A stretch of DNA of 22,268 nucleotides from Lobulomyces angularis (taxonomy: Eukaryota; Chytridiomycota; Chytridiomycetes; Lobulomycetales; Lobulomycetaceae). The first letter of the stretch is position 1; each line of letters opens with the position of its first letter. Positions 1 to 11,181 of the stretch are shown here, piece by piece. A program made the translations under genes and the position numbers. Location: the NCBI GenBank assembly GCA_027604685.1, contig JADHYX010000337.1:1-22268 (forward strand). The letters are read 5' to 3'. Under the pieces are notes generated by a model that made no database searches, was not told where the DNA came from, and was given only the letters and a program-made list of their open reading frames with translations.

Positions 1-995
1 ACCTTTATCTTTGATTCATTTTTGATTGCTTACTTTAAAAATCTTATTTGAAAAATAATTCAAAAATTCATGGTAACTGAAAATAATTAAAATTCTTATA
101 TTCTATCTAATAACTTCCACAAAATTAAAAGTTTAATTTTATTATAATTTAAAATCTTTTTAATGCACAACAAAATTTCAAAAACAGTTGGATTCTAAAA
201 TGCATTCATTTGAAAGTTTATTTTTGAAGACGCTAAGCTTCATTGTAAGCCTTTAGAAATAGAATTGTTTTGTAAAGTATAAGTAAACAAATGGTAGTTC
301 TTTCTCTTCTGAATGCATCTTGGATTACCTCCTTTCTATAAACCATTAAATCCATCACATCTTAGTACTATTGCAGATAGCTGAATTAGTAGTGAAGACA
401 ACTTAATTTTATCTTTAAATATTTGTGAGGTAGGAACATCAAACGCAACTATGTTACCAATCGATTCTATTACTCTACACCTTCCTAACAAGGTTTTAAA
501 TTAGTCTTGTAACTCAATATGAGATGGTTTTCACATATGGATTATCTAAGGTAATTTCTTCTTTTTTCGTAAATGCAAAGGAGTGAAAGCTATCAATTAA
601 TCTTTTAATGACCCTTATGAGAAATAAACATGTAATGATTGTGGTAATTTGATATTTTAATACCAGCAATAAATCCTTTCATTTTAAATATAACAATGAA
701 AAATTGGAAATATCAACTCAACAAATTAAAAAAAATGTTAAGAATACAGTAAAAAACATAATTTTTTTATATTTCAAGTGAAAAAAATGTTATTCAAAGA
801 AAATAAAATAATTAATTTTATTTTTATAAAAGTTTAAAAAAAAAATAATTAAATTTTACAGAATTAGTTAAGAAAAAAAAAAAAGATTGAGTTATGTTTA
901 AGTTAAACTATGAAAAAAAAAAAAAATATTACAGGTGATTAAATAACGATGCAATAGATAGATATATACAATGAATAAAATTATTATAGAAAGTT
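1..995. other. Non-coding, AT-rich left flank
   Basis: No intact gene is visible in this stretch. It is rich in A/T runs, with longer A runs near 876-884 and 913-925. The middle part holds two interrupted open stretches on the minus strand, listed separately as a possible decayed gene. The right end runs into the 3' end of the minus-strand gene whose stop codon is at 996-998, so 3' UTR and polyadenylation signals of that gene probably lie just left of 996. No tRNA or repeat element was recognised. Confidence 0.5.
336..681 (-). pseudogene. Possible decayed protein-coding gene
   Basis: Two adjacent open stretches of 54 codons each lie on the minus strand in different frames: 678 down to 517 (closed by TGA at 514-516) and 500 down to 339 (closed by TAG at 336-338). 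Both translate to balanced, non-repetitive sequence, for example VIKRLIDSFHSFAFTKKEEI in the first and RVIESIGNIVAFDVPTSQIF in the second. With this base composition, 54 stop-free codons are unlikely but not impossible by chance. I tried to join the two by a GT-AG intron and found no pair that keeps the frame, so a frameshifted relic is more likely than an intact spliced gene. No start codon or family was recognised. A real gene with a missed intron or an assembly error remains possible. Confidence 0.3.
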
Positions 996-3545
996 TCAAA
1001 AAAGAGCAAAGCCAAATTGTTTTTTAGCATTTTTCTTTTTTTTGCGGCTTTGTAAGTTGGGTGAAGAAACTTCCCCTTTTGAAGTACCAATGGATATGTT
1101 ACTAAAATCGAAGTTACTTAAACTGAAGGCGCTAAACCTTTTTTTCGCCTTTTTAGGTATCTCCTCACAAGTATCTGTTCTTTTAAGGTAATCCTCACAA
1201 GTATCTGTTCTGTTTAATGTAGATGCGTTTGAAAAAAGTTCACTTTCGTCTATCCCGGCATCAGTTAGTAAAGTATTGCTACTGCTTAGGGTACGAAAAT
1301 CATTTTTGGCTATCTGAACACTTGTATCTGTAGAAAAACTCTCACTTTTATTGCTTCTTTTTATAAATTTCAAAAAATTTTCTTTCCATTTTTTTTGCAT
1401 TTTTAACTTCTCCACTTTTTCCTGCAATGGAATTTTTAGCATTTCAGAAGAGGTGATATCAGAGTCATCTATAAAATCATTGAACTGAGACTGACCTAAG
1501 AGATTGTCGATATCGTTTTCAGTGTTGACACTGGATTTAGTAAGCTGCGTAACACAAATACTGTTGTTAAATTCGTCTAAATCAGTGTTTATCGTGTCTT
1601 TGATATCCGAAGCGACGCTTTCTAACTTCACTGAAACTTCAATTTCCTTTATATGATTAGCTTCAATTGTAAGCATTCCTTCTTCCGTATTTTTAACTAC
1701 AGTTTCGGATTCTCCGCACAGATTTGGTAAACACGAGTGATTGGTGTTAGAAGAGCCAATCTCAAAAAATTCTTTATTACTGTTGATGTCTTCATTTCTT
1801 ACCAATTCCTCCTTTCCTTCACTATCTTTTAAAAAAAAATTAATTTTAAGCATTATATAAATAGCCAAATACCATTTCGGTGTTTTTCAGAGGTTAAGGA
1901 ATTGTAGATATTATCGTCATTTTTTTCCTTATCAGTACTTAAAACATTTACTACAGCAGATTCATCAGTGACTTTAATCAAGCCAATTTTAGGTTTAACA
2001 TCTAATTCTTTAGTTTGATAAAAGACTTCATTACTAATTTTAAAAAATTCTTCCGGCAGGCTTGATGCTTTTCTGGATAGTCCTTCAATATTTCTGCGAT
2101 GTCCAATTTCTCTCTGTTTGCTTTCCTCTCTGCTGCGATCTTCTTTGGAGGACGAAACTCCAGGAATTGCTATCTTTTTTAATCTGGGTTCAGTATGCCG
2201 CGATCTTAGCATTTCTAATCCTGAAACATCTCCTACGTCATCTTCGTAATTAACAGAATTATCTGCAGTAAATGCAATTTTGCTAGCATTGTTTAAGCCA
2301 GAATTTCTGTAAAACCCCAAAATTGCTGATTCTAATCTTGATCTTTCTTTTTCAGCTTCCGCTGTCAATACTGCATTGTCCCATTGAATATTTTTCTTTA
2401 TAAGAATTGTATTTAAATCTGAGGATGGTTTTTTTAAAATTGATTTAACTTGAACTTGGTTAGAAGCAATAGATTTCAAGTCAGAATGTTTACTTGAGGT
2501 AGTAGTAAAGGTTAAGGTAGTTTTTGAGATTTCAAACTGTTTTATTAACTCCATCTTTTCTTGCATCCACTGTTTTTCTTTTTCAAGATTAACTTTTTCT
2601 AATGCAATTAATTTACTCTGTAGTATTGATTCTGCATTACTATTATTTAATACTCTTAGAAGCCTTTTATTTTTAACGTCTATAAACACAAAAAAAAAAA
2701 GTTAAATGAACAGCAAAATCAAATATTTTTTTTTTATTGAATAATTGTCTTTACCACTTTGCAGATTTTTTTTTTCCTTTAACTTCATATTATTGTTAAA
2801 TGGAGCATTTTCAGCTTCAGGTATAACAGGGACAACCAATTCGTAGTCTGATTCAGTATTAGCTCTAATTTGCGATGAAGAATGTTTTTCCAGTACATTT
2901 TCATCTTCAATAGGAACTACACATAGAGCTTTTCATATTTAAAAAATTAAGAATTAAAAAAAATTAGAAAATTAAAACATCAAAAACAATTTTTAAAATT
3001 AAATTAGTTAGATAAAAACAAAAGATTTATATACCAGCACTGTGTCTTTTCATCAAAAGTCTAAAAGCATCCCAGTCCCTTACATCAGCTAAAAATGAAT
3101 TCATAACATTTTCGTCTTTAACCAACTCCTCTGCCAATTCTTTAACTTCTTCATCATTGATAGGGTCCAGTGGTAGATTATGCACAACTGAATTTGACTC
3201 ACAATCAGAATCGTTATAGGATAGAATTTCTGAACAAATGAACCTATAAAAATTGATGAAATCAACTCCAACTGTTTGAAGGGAGTTTGCTTTGGTGTTT
3301 TCCCAAAAATCTCTTAATATGTTTAAGGCTAAATTTGTCTTTAGTAGAGCAGTGTTGTAATTTGTAGCGGTTTCAACTTGCCAAAAGAGACGCTCATCAC
3401 CTTCAGAACCAGGAGAGCAAGATGGAACTGGAGTGGTGATGGAAAGATTTAGCGCACTGTAGGTTGCACGGTCGATAGCCACTACATCAGAGGTTAAAGA
3501 ACTGCAGTTGCGCACGTCGCTGCTAGTGCAGGAGGTTTCTGCCAT
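996..3545 (-). CDS. Unrecognised 773-aa protein, four exons
   Basis: Exons on the minus strand are 3545-3035, 2928-2755, 2679-1873 and 1825-996; introns are 106, 75 and 47 nt, all GT-AG and all phase 1. The joined frame gives 773 residues ending in TGA. The start is the first ATG (MAETSC); the frame continues a few codons upstream without another ATG. Residues 1-50 are Ser/Thr rich. Residues 51-110 are patterned like a compact helical region (contains LLKTNLALNILRDFWEN). Residues about 120-160 are acidic, about 243-282 look like a charged coiled coil (LEKVNLEKEKQWMQEKMEL), and the tail is Ser-rich with a basic end (KKKKNAKKQ) that could serve nuclear targeting. A 10-residue tandem repeat lies at about 703-722. 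I recognise no family. The 5' end faces the Cdc25-like gene across 172 bp. Confidence 0.75.
1151..1210 (-). repeat. Tandem 30-nt coding repeat (2 units)
   Basis: Two adjacent 30-nt units, 1151-1180 and 1181-1210, share 19 identical bases at their right ends (CCTCACAAGTATCTGTTC and one base beyond), with a few differences on the left. In the protein they encode a repeated RTDTCE(D/E) block of ten residues. The unit length is a multiple of three, so the frame is kept. It is a local duplication inside the last exon of the 773-aa gene. Confidence 0.8.
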
Positions 3546-3717
3546 GTCGCGTAGATTCAATTGCGTTCACTTTCAAATTTCCTACCTTTTGCGCCTCCAA
3601 ATTTTTTGATTTTGTTCCATTTTTTAATATAAAAACAGTAGAATATAGTTCAACTACCTGATAATAGAATATTAAAAATTTATCCAATAAAAGTAAAATT
3701 AAATTTAAAGGAAATAA
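3546..3717. promoter_or_regulatory. Shared divergent promoter region
   Basis: Only 172 bp separate the start codon of the minus-strand 773-aa gene from that of the plus-strand Cdc25-like gene. Both promoters and both 5' UTRs must fit here. The part next to the plus-strand gene is very AT-rich. No clear TATA box or other motif stands out. Co-regulation is an inference from spacing only. Confidence 0.4.
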
Positions 3718-4205
3718 ATGGTTCATCCTACATACTTGGAACCAGAAAACTTGGTTTCGATTTTGAGAGACACCTCTAAAGTATCGGGTAAAGATTACTT
3801 AATTATTGATGTAAGAGATGAAGATTTTGAGGTAAAAAAAAGAATTATAGAATACATTCAATAAAGAAATTAATTTCTTTTTTTTTTTTTTAGGGTGGTA
3901 TTATCAATAATTCAAACATTCCTTGCCATGAATTTTTAGAAAATATCGAGTCTCATCACAAAAAGTTGGCAACTGTACCAATACTTATATTTCATTGTGC
4001 ATTAAGTCAAGTAAAAAAAATTTTTTTTTTTTATTGTTTTAATTTTTTTTTAAAGGTTAGAGGTCCAAAAAGTGCTACTCGATATGCGAACTTAATAAGA
4101 AATGTGGCTTTAAATACTAATCAAAAAGTTTATATTCTTAGAGGTGGTTTTGATGGTTTTAAACAGCAGTTTTATGTTTCTCATAGAGATTTATTTGAAC
4201 GATAA
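3718..4205 (+). CDS. Cdc25/Acr2-type rhodanese phosphatase or arsenate reductase
   Basis: Exons 3718-3831, 3894-4010 and 4056-4205 join in phase 0 to 126 residues ending in TAA. This is the usual size for single-domain rhodanese proteins of the fungal Ibp1/Ych1, plant CDC25-like and Acr2 group. The active-site loop is HCALSQVRGP: Cys73 is the expected nucleophile and Arg79 closes the HC-x5-R signature. An LIIDVRDED motif near residues 28-36 matches the conserved rhodanese aspartate region, and GGI follows at the expected CH2A-like place. These enzymes remove phosphate from phosphoprotein or small substrates, or reduce arsenate with a thiol partner; sequence alone does not separate the two. 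The 45-nt second intron cuts the loop between Gln77 and Val78, is a multiple of three and contains no stop. AATAAA follows at 4228-4233. The gene is convergent with RPT3. Confidence 0.9.
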
Positions 4206-4317
4206 ATAGAGAAGAAAAAAAAATTAAAATAAAATATTTATATTTATTGCAAATTAGAAAAAAGGCAAATTAAAAAAGTTGAAAGACTTTATTTTTTTTT
4301 CTTATTACTATTTTTAT

Positions 4318-5907
<1,590 letters not shown>

Positions 5908-6040
5908 TTTTTAATTTAATTTTTTTTTAATTTTTTAAAGTTAAGTGTATAAAAAAAATTTTTTTTTGACGCACTCAATTAAACCCTATGAAAACCCTAT
6001 TTTTTTTTTTAAAATCAATAAGATTTCAATAGATGTTGAT

Positions 6041-6596
6041 ATGGAAGAACTTTGGAATTCATTATTTGATTTAAAAGAAAACCTTTTGAAAAGCAAGGAA
6101 TGGAATGTTGTTTTTCAGGCACAATTTGAAATTGATTTAAATTCAGTTACGATTTGTTGGAAGATACTGCAACATGATAAAAGACAAAAAATCCGTTGAA
6201 GATGAAATGAAAGTAAATAACAACTATCTTAAACAAGTAAACCAAAAAAAGAAGAATAAATTGGGTACTCTTCTAGAACATTTGTAAAAAATACTTTGAA
6301 AAAAATCTAAGATACCATTGTTGACCGCAATAAAGAGATCTATTAAATATTATAGGTTCAGCTGATTTACCGTTTTGTTCGGGTTCTAATGGTGAAAAAC
6401 TTTGATAAACCAAATGCAAAGTAGTTATGGAAGTAGTTCAAAAATACTTGAATATAAGAAAAAAGCTAAAAGAGCAGTAACTTACTTTTACCGAAGCAAG
6501 ACATCTGTGGAAAAAATTGTTTAACAAATTGCAATTTCTCAATATAAAGAAGTTGTGAATGGTAGTTTGCACCATGGTTCAGACCATTGTAAGTAG
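6041..6596 (+). pseudogene. Interrupted coiled-coil-like gene
   Basis: Coding-like pieces follow each other on the plus strand in different frames, separated by stops. From ATG 6041 a 50-codon piece (MEELWNSLFDLKENLLKSK...) ends at TGA 6197-6199. An overlapping frame is open from 6141 to 6284 (contains VEDEMKVNNNYLKQVNQ). A third, open from 6409 to 6555 except for one TAA at 6478-6480, contains LTFTEARHLWKKLFNKLQF. A fourth ends at TAG 6594-6596 with VVNGSLHHGSDHC. All are Lys/Glu/Leu rich or otherwise non-random. I found no GT-AG introns of the usual size that would join them, so loss by frameshift is the simplest reading. The family is unknown. An actively spliced gene with missed exons or sequencing errors is the alternative. 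It starts 133 bp from the divergent RPT3 start. Confidence 0.4.
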
Positions 6597-6741
6597 ATAA
6601 TTTTTTCCTAAATAGTTTCACTATTAATTGGTGCATTAATTTGGTGAACTAATCAAGTTATCTTAAATAATTGTATTTATTTCAAGTGAGTACTTGAATT
6701 TTTTTAGTAAAAACATAATTATTCTAAAATTAATAATAGAA

Positions 6742-8602
6742 TCAGTAATAATTATCAATCCAACCTTCACTTTGCGAAACTAAAACATTACATTTCTTTC
6801 TATTGTTTATACTTTTTTTTTTGGAAATCTGAAAACAAATTTTAGAAAATTTTAACTGTTTTGTGTCAGTTTTAGTTGCAAAATTAGAGATAGTTAAATC
6901 CTTGATATTTTTTTCAACTAAAATTTTTTTTTCTTTTGATTTGTTTGCAGAATGAACAAAATTAAACAATTCTTTGTTTCTATCAACTGGAATCAAGTTT
7001 TGATTTTCTGTTAATTCCTCCTCTTCGTCATCAATATATTCTACCTTCTTTTCTGTGTACAAGTCATTATTTACTTCGGCAGTTGAATCTTCCTCCATAC
7101 TTAGTTTTATCTTACAAGTGCTATTTGAGATATTCAAGTTGTTACTTGCAATTTTGGTTTCGCTTTGTTCAATCTTTTTATCTTCTTGAACACATTGGGG
7201 CAATTTTTCAAAGGTTTTTTTATCGGGAACTCTTTTTGTATTCGTATCATTAATATTTCTCTTTAGAATCAAAGGTAAAAATACGTTGCTTTCTGGTTTT
7301 AAGTTAAGTGAATTGTTAATATGAATTTCTTCATTGATATCTTCTACTTTTTTTTTTGATTTAAAAGTTTTGTCCTCCGTAGACGTAACTTGGGGCTTGC
7401 TACACTCATTAATATTTCCACTAAACACTCTCGGCTTGATAGGTGATTTTACAAAACTTTTTGATGGTTTTTCAGACCGAGTTTTCTCCAATCTAGTATT
7501 CTCTTTTTTCGGGCTAACAATGACATATTGGATTGAAGCGTTAGTAATATTTTCAGTTTCGGGTTGTAAAGTTGGTTTGTTAACTTCAAAGTTTGCAGTG
7601 CCTTTTTTTTTATTATTTAAATTTATTGCATTTAACTTTGAAATGTAGTCGTTGTCTTTTTTTCTATTTTTATACAAGCCGGTATCAATTATCCAAATAT
7701 AACTTTTACTACTATTTTCTTCGGTAAACCTCTTGCAAAATATTTCCTCCTTTTTCAATAGTTCAGAATCCTCCTGATTCTTTATTATCTCTTCAAATAT
7801 TTGCTTTTTTTTATTTACTACATTTGAGGCTGTTTGAAATTTTACTTCTTTTTCTCCTTTCATTATGTCTTCTGGTATATTAGCATTTCTCTTTTTTTTT
7901 ATGTCTTTATTTAAAAATTTATTTTGAAAATCTAGCAGAAAACAAGTTAGAAAAAAACCAATTTTTGTTCTTTATTTACCATTTCTAAATCTTTTTTTTT
8001 TACTTCTAGTAACTGGACGAGCAAGTATCAAGTCAACAGCAGTAAGGTCTTTGTAAAGTTCTTTTTTACATTCTTCTTTTTTGGAATTTTTTTTTGGGCT
8101 ATGTAGACAATTGATACTGTTGGTATACTTTAGTTTCGGACAAGGAATTTTTCTTGGTATGTTTCTCATGAATCTTTCAACAATTAATGGAATGTGCAAA
8201 CTAGGTTGTGTTAAACCGTTTCCTGTTTTTAAAAAGGGTCTATTGGTTACCAGTAAGGGAGGAAACAAAGGTGATTGTGCATGAGCCATTATTGCCGTAT
8301 CCGCCGTACTCTTCCCACCATAATCTTTTGACATTATACTTTCACTCGTGAGTAATCGATGATTTAATTCGCATCGTTCACCATCCAGCTAAGATCATAA
8401 AATTTTTATTTTTACTTTTTTTAAGAGATAATTAAATTTTTTTTTTACTGTTTCAATCCATGGACCAACTTTTAATAAACCGTTTTCACTAAAAAAAATT
8501 ATAACAATATTTTATTTTATTATATTTTTTTTAAGTTTACAAAGCATTATCGGCAAAATTATTGTATTTATTAAACTTTTGTTTTGGAAAAACTGAAGTC
8601 AT
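6742..8602 (-). CDS. Unrecognised 566-aa charged protein
   Basis: Minus-strand exons 8602-8541, 8488-8449, 8388-7980 and 7931-6742 join to 566 residues with a TGA stop. An ATG at 8334 opens the third exon's frame but is not the start: two short 5' exons (62 and 40 nt) extend the frame, and an in-frame TGA four codons before ATG 8600-8602 sets that start. Residues 21-70 (FENGLLKVGPWIET, then LDGERCELNHRLLTSESI) look the most conserved and least biased. Residues 155-170 are basic (VTRSKKKRFRN). The remaining two thirds are rich in Lys, Asn, Ser and Glu, with an acidic run DDEEEEL at about 471-477, and are probably disordered. No catalytic motif, signal peptide or membrane segment is seen. A nuclear scaffold role would fit the composition but is only a guess. 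Confidence 0.78.
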
Positions 8603-8783
8603 TATTATATATCAGTTATTCCTTTATTTTTTTAAAAAAACACTTTTTTTCTTTTTTCTTTTTTTTTTTTGTGGTTTCATTCATTGTTTCTTTTTAGCCA
8701 ATCAAAAAAAATTGCTATAGATATAAAATGTAGTTGTCAAAAAAAAAAAATAAAGTTAAAAAAAATAAAATTAATAAAATTAA
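8603..8783. promoter_or_regulatory. Divergent promoter region, poly-T rich
   Basis: The 181 bp between the divergent start codons at 8602 (minus) and 8784 (plus) must contain both promoters. It is dominated by T runs on the left and A runs on the right. A stop-interrupted open stretch on the plus strand here does not fit the downstream gene's frame. No specific binding motif is recognised. Confidence 0.4.
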
Positions 8784-9940
8784 ATGAAAGAGAAAGAGCT
8801 AAAAGATTTTATACTAGAAAGAAACAATCACAAAATAACTGCATATGCGGATAATATATTTCCTGATGGTTAATCTTTTTTATTTTTTTTTGTAAATTTT
8901 ATTAATTTCTTTTAATTAGCTTTAATTACTGATGAACTTAATAAAAAGCCGTGTAGAGTTGTTAAAAAATCAAAACTGGATTCTGTTACTAGAAGAAATT
9001 TTGGTTTAAAAAAAAAAAACAAAAAATATATAAAAACTAATTTTTTAATTCTTATTTTATTAATATTTCCTATTATTTAATTTTTTTTTTTTATTTTTTT
9101 TTTTAAAAGATTTGGATATAATATTTAAGTACAAAAAAAAATTAAAAAATTTAAGAATAAAATATAAAAATAAAATATAAAAAGAATATTTTGTTGAAAA
9201 TTAAATTGTTTTTTTCTCAGAAACGCAAAACCAGAGGACAAAAAATATTTTCAAGAAATATTACAAAGTTCAGTGGAATATTTTGATCTCGAAAGAACAA
9301 ACAGACCGATACAAACGGATACAACACAAATTGAACCTTTAAAACTAGTAAGCATTCAATTTGCTGATTTAATTAAGGTAGAAGATTTTTTATGATTTGA
9401 TAAAAAATAATATTTATTTATAAAAAAAAAAAAGGAAGTTGAGAATTGGCAAAAATTTTTACCGTTAAACTATGCTGAACAACAAATTTGTACCACTGAA
9501 GAATTAACTAATACTATGAATGATGTATTAAAAAAGCAGGAAAAAATTCATCGTCAAAATATTGATAGGATAAGAAGAGCTTATCGTACTAAGTTGAATG
9601 ATTCTGTTGCAAGAATAGTCTATGAAGCAAAAGTAAATATAAATTTTTTACATTTTATCTATACAGTCCTTTACTTTTATTTTTGTATGTAATTTAATCC
9701 TTTGAATTTTTTTTTTTGTAGAAAGAAAAAGAAAGTGTTGAAGTCTACTTACGAGAGCAGCAAAAATTAATAAACGAAGAAAAGGAATCAAATTTGTTAG
9801 AATTAAGAAATAAAATAAATAATTGTAAAAATGAGTTATCAAAATTAAAAACTCAAACTGTAAAGTATCAAATTTTGTTAAGAAAGAATGGAATTTTTGA
9901 TACTGAAGTAATATTGAAAAAAAAGTTAAAATTAAAATAA
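8784..9940 (+). CDS. Coiled-coil protein, 253 aa, six exons
   Basis: Exons 8784-8868, 8920-9003, 9110-9128, 9221-9377, 9435-9632 and 9722-9940 join without a stop to 253 residues ending in TAA. The start is an ATG giving MKEKELKDF. The third exon is a 19-nt micro-exon; without it, exons 2 and 4 cannot be joined in frame. Residues 63-115 carry a short RPIQTDTTQ segment and VSIQFADLIKEVENWQ, followed by a long charged helix region (about 130-235) expected to form a coiled coil. The order of a TQTD-like element, a short leucine-rich block and a long coiled coil recalls uncharacterised ciliary coiled-coil proteins such as the DUF4709/C10orf67 type, but this is a weak resemblance from memory. No catalytic motif is present. 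It precedes another coiled-coil gene on the same strand by 62 bp. Confidence 0.8.
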
Positions 9941-10002
9941 AAAAACAAAAATAAATTGAAAAGAGTTGTTTTCTTATAATTTTGTTTATAAAGGCATACA
10001 CA

Positions 10003-11068
10003 ATGAATGATGAAAAAATTCGTGCAGAGGACTTAATAGAATATTTTCAACAAACGATATCATTAAAAGAGGATAGATTAAAGGAAGTTAAAGATAACAT
10101 AGATATAATGGAAAAAGTAGTAGATGCTGTAGAAAATGGTGTATCTGCCATAAATTTGCCAAATTACATTGCAAACATATCCAATAATAATTTTTATTAT
10201 GCAGATTCTCTAATGGACTTGAACAACTTTAATAGACATAGCATTTTCAATAAAGTTGAAGAAAATTCAGACTACGGTATGAAAAGAGCAATTTTAATTT
10301 TTTTTTTGTATTAACTGCTTCTTAAAAACTACAGCTGCAGTTGAACAGGGAAATGGCAGTGGTAATTCTTCAAATAAATGGAAAAAAGCTCTTCTGTCAC
10401 ATCGACAGAGTATCTTGCAATATAACACTAGAAAGCAGAGTGAAATTATTGGCAAGACAACTCCAGTTTTTAATCAACACCCGAATTCAGGGCTTCAAGT
10501 TCACAGAAGTGCCAGTGCTTTAAATGGGTCTACAACAGAATTTTCTGACATGATTATAACTGTAGAAGGAGAACAGTTTTCGATTTACGAAGAAGCTTCA
10601 ATAGTAAAAAAAAAATTATACCAAAAGTTGGTTGAAGTAAAAAAAGGTTATTCAAAAAAAAAGGAAAATTTAATAGCAGAAATTGAAGAATTAAATTTAA
10701 ACTTAAAGAAAAAATTTGAGCAAAAGGAATTAAAGTGTAAACATTATAAATCTGAACTTTTTAAGGAAAAGATTAAAAAGGTACTGAAAAAAAAAACTGA
10801 AAGTGATATTAAAATATTTTTAGCATTGGGAAATTGGAAAAAATACAACAAATGGTGTATTATTGAAGGATGTTAACGATATTGAGAAAAGAATGAAGGT
10901 TACAAATCATGATAAAGTGAGTTTTAGTGATTTTAATGGGTAATAATAACAAAAGTGAAATTAAAATTTAACATTTGTTTTCCATTTAGGCCTGCAGGTG
11001 TTGAAGATTTAACAAAATTGGTAGAACAAAAAAAAAACTTGACGATATTAAGTAACACTCTAATATAA
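10003..11068 (+). CDS. Coiled-coil protein, 304 aa, four exons
   Basis: Exons 10003-10276, 10335-10780, 10824-10939 and 10990-11068 join to 304 residues with a TAA stop. The third and fourth exons are inferred from frame: reading past 10780 hits a stop at 10873-10875, whereas removing the 43-nt intron opens HWEIGKNTTNGVLLKDVND and then DFNGPAGVEDLTKLVEQ. A helix-rich N-terminus (about 10-45, ISLKEDRLKEVKDNIDIMEK) is followed by a Ser/Asn linker and a Lys/Glu coiled coil at about 178-240. No known domain is recognised. Exon 2 has two possible acceptors six bases apart (after 10334 or 10340), giving proteins that differ by Ala-Ala/Val at the junction. AATAAA overlaps the stop (11068-11073). The gene is convergent with the C2H2 gene 113 bp away. 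A structural, possibly cytoskeletal, role is inferred only. Confidence 0.78.
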
Positions 11069-11181
11069 ATAAAAATCTATTCATTGTAATATTATCAAAA
11101 TATGTACACTATATCAAATATTGAAAATAATTATTTTCTTCTTTTTACTTTAGAAATTAAAAAAATATTATTGTATTTAAA

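Noticed and set aside
2062..2253. 63-codon plus-strand open frame
   Set aside because: It is antisense to exon 3 of the 773-aa gene, with no splice or start context of its own.
3523..3726. 67-codon open frame on the minus strand upstream of the 773-aa gene
   Set aside because: It overlaps the first exon of that gene in another frame and the divergent promoter, and its translation is low-complexity hydrophobic sequence.
7334..7648. 104-codon plus-strand open frame resembling a membrane protein
   Set aside because: It is antisense to a long coding exon of the 566-aa gene; the hydrophobic look comes from reading Lys/Asn codons in reverse.
8669..8854. 61-codon plus-strand open frame with a Lys-rich translation
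   Set aside because: It is in a different frame from the supported exon starting at ATG 8784 and is mostly translated poly-A.
10824..10875. Alternative end of the 304-aa protein at the TAA at 10873-10875 without splicing
   Set aside because: Splicing the 43-nt GT-AG intron 10781-10823 opens a long protein-like frame through two more exons with matching phases, which is more consistent than the unspliced end.
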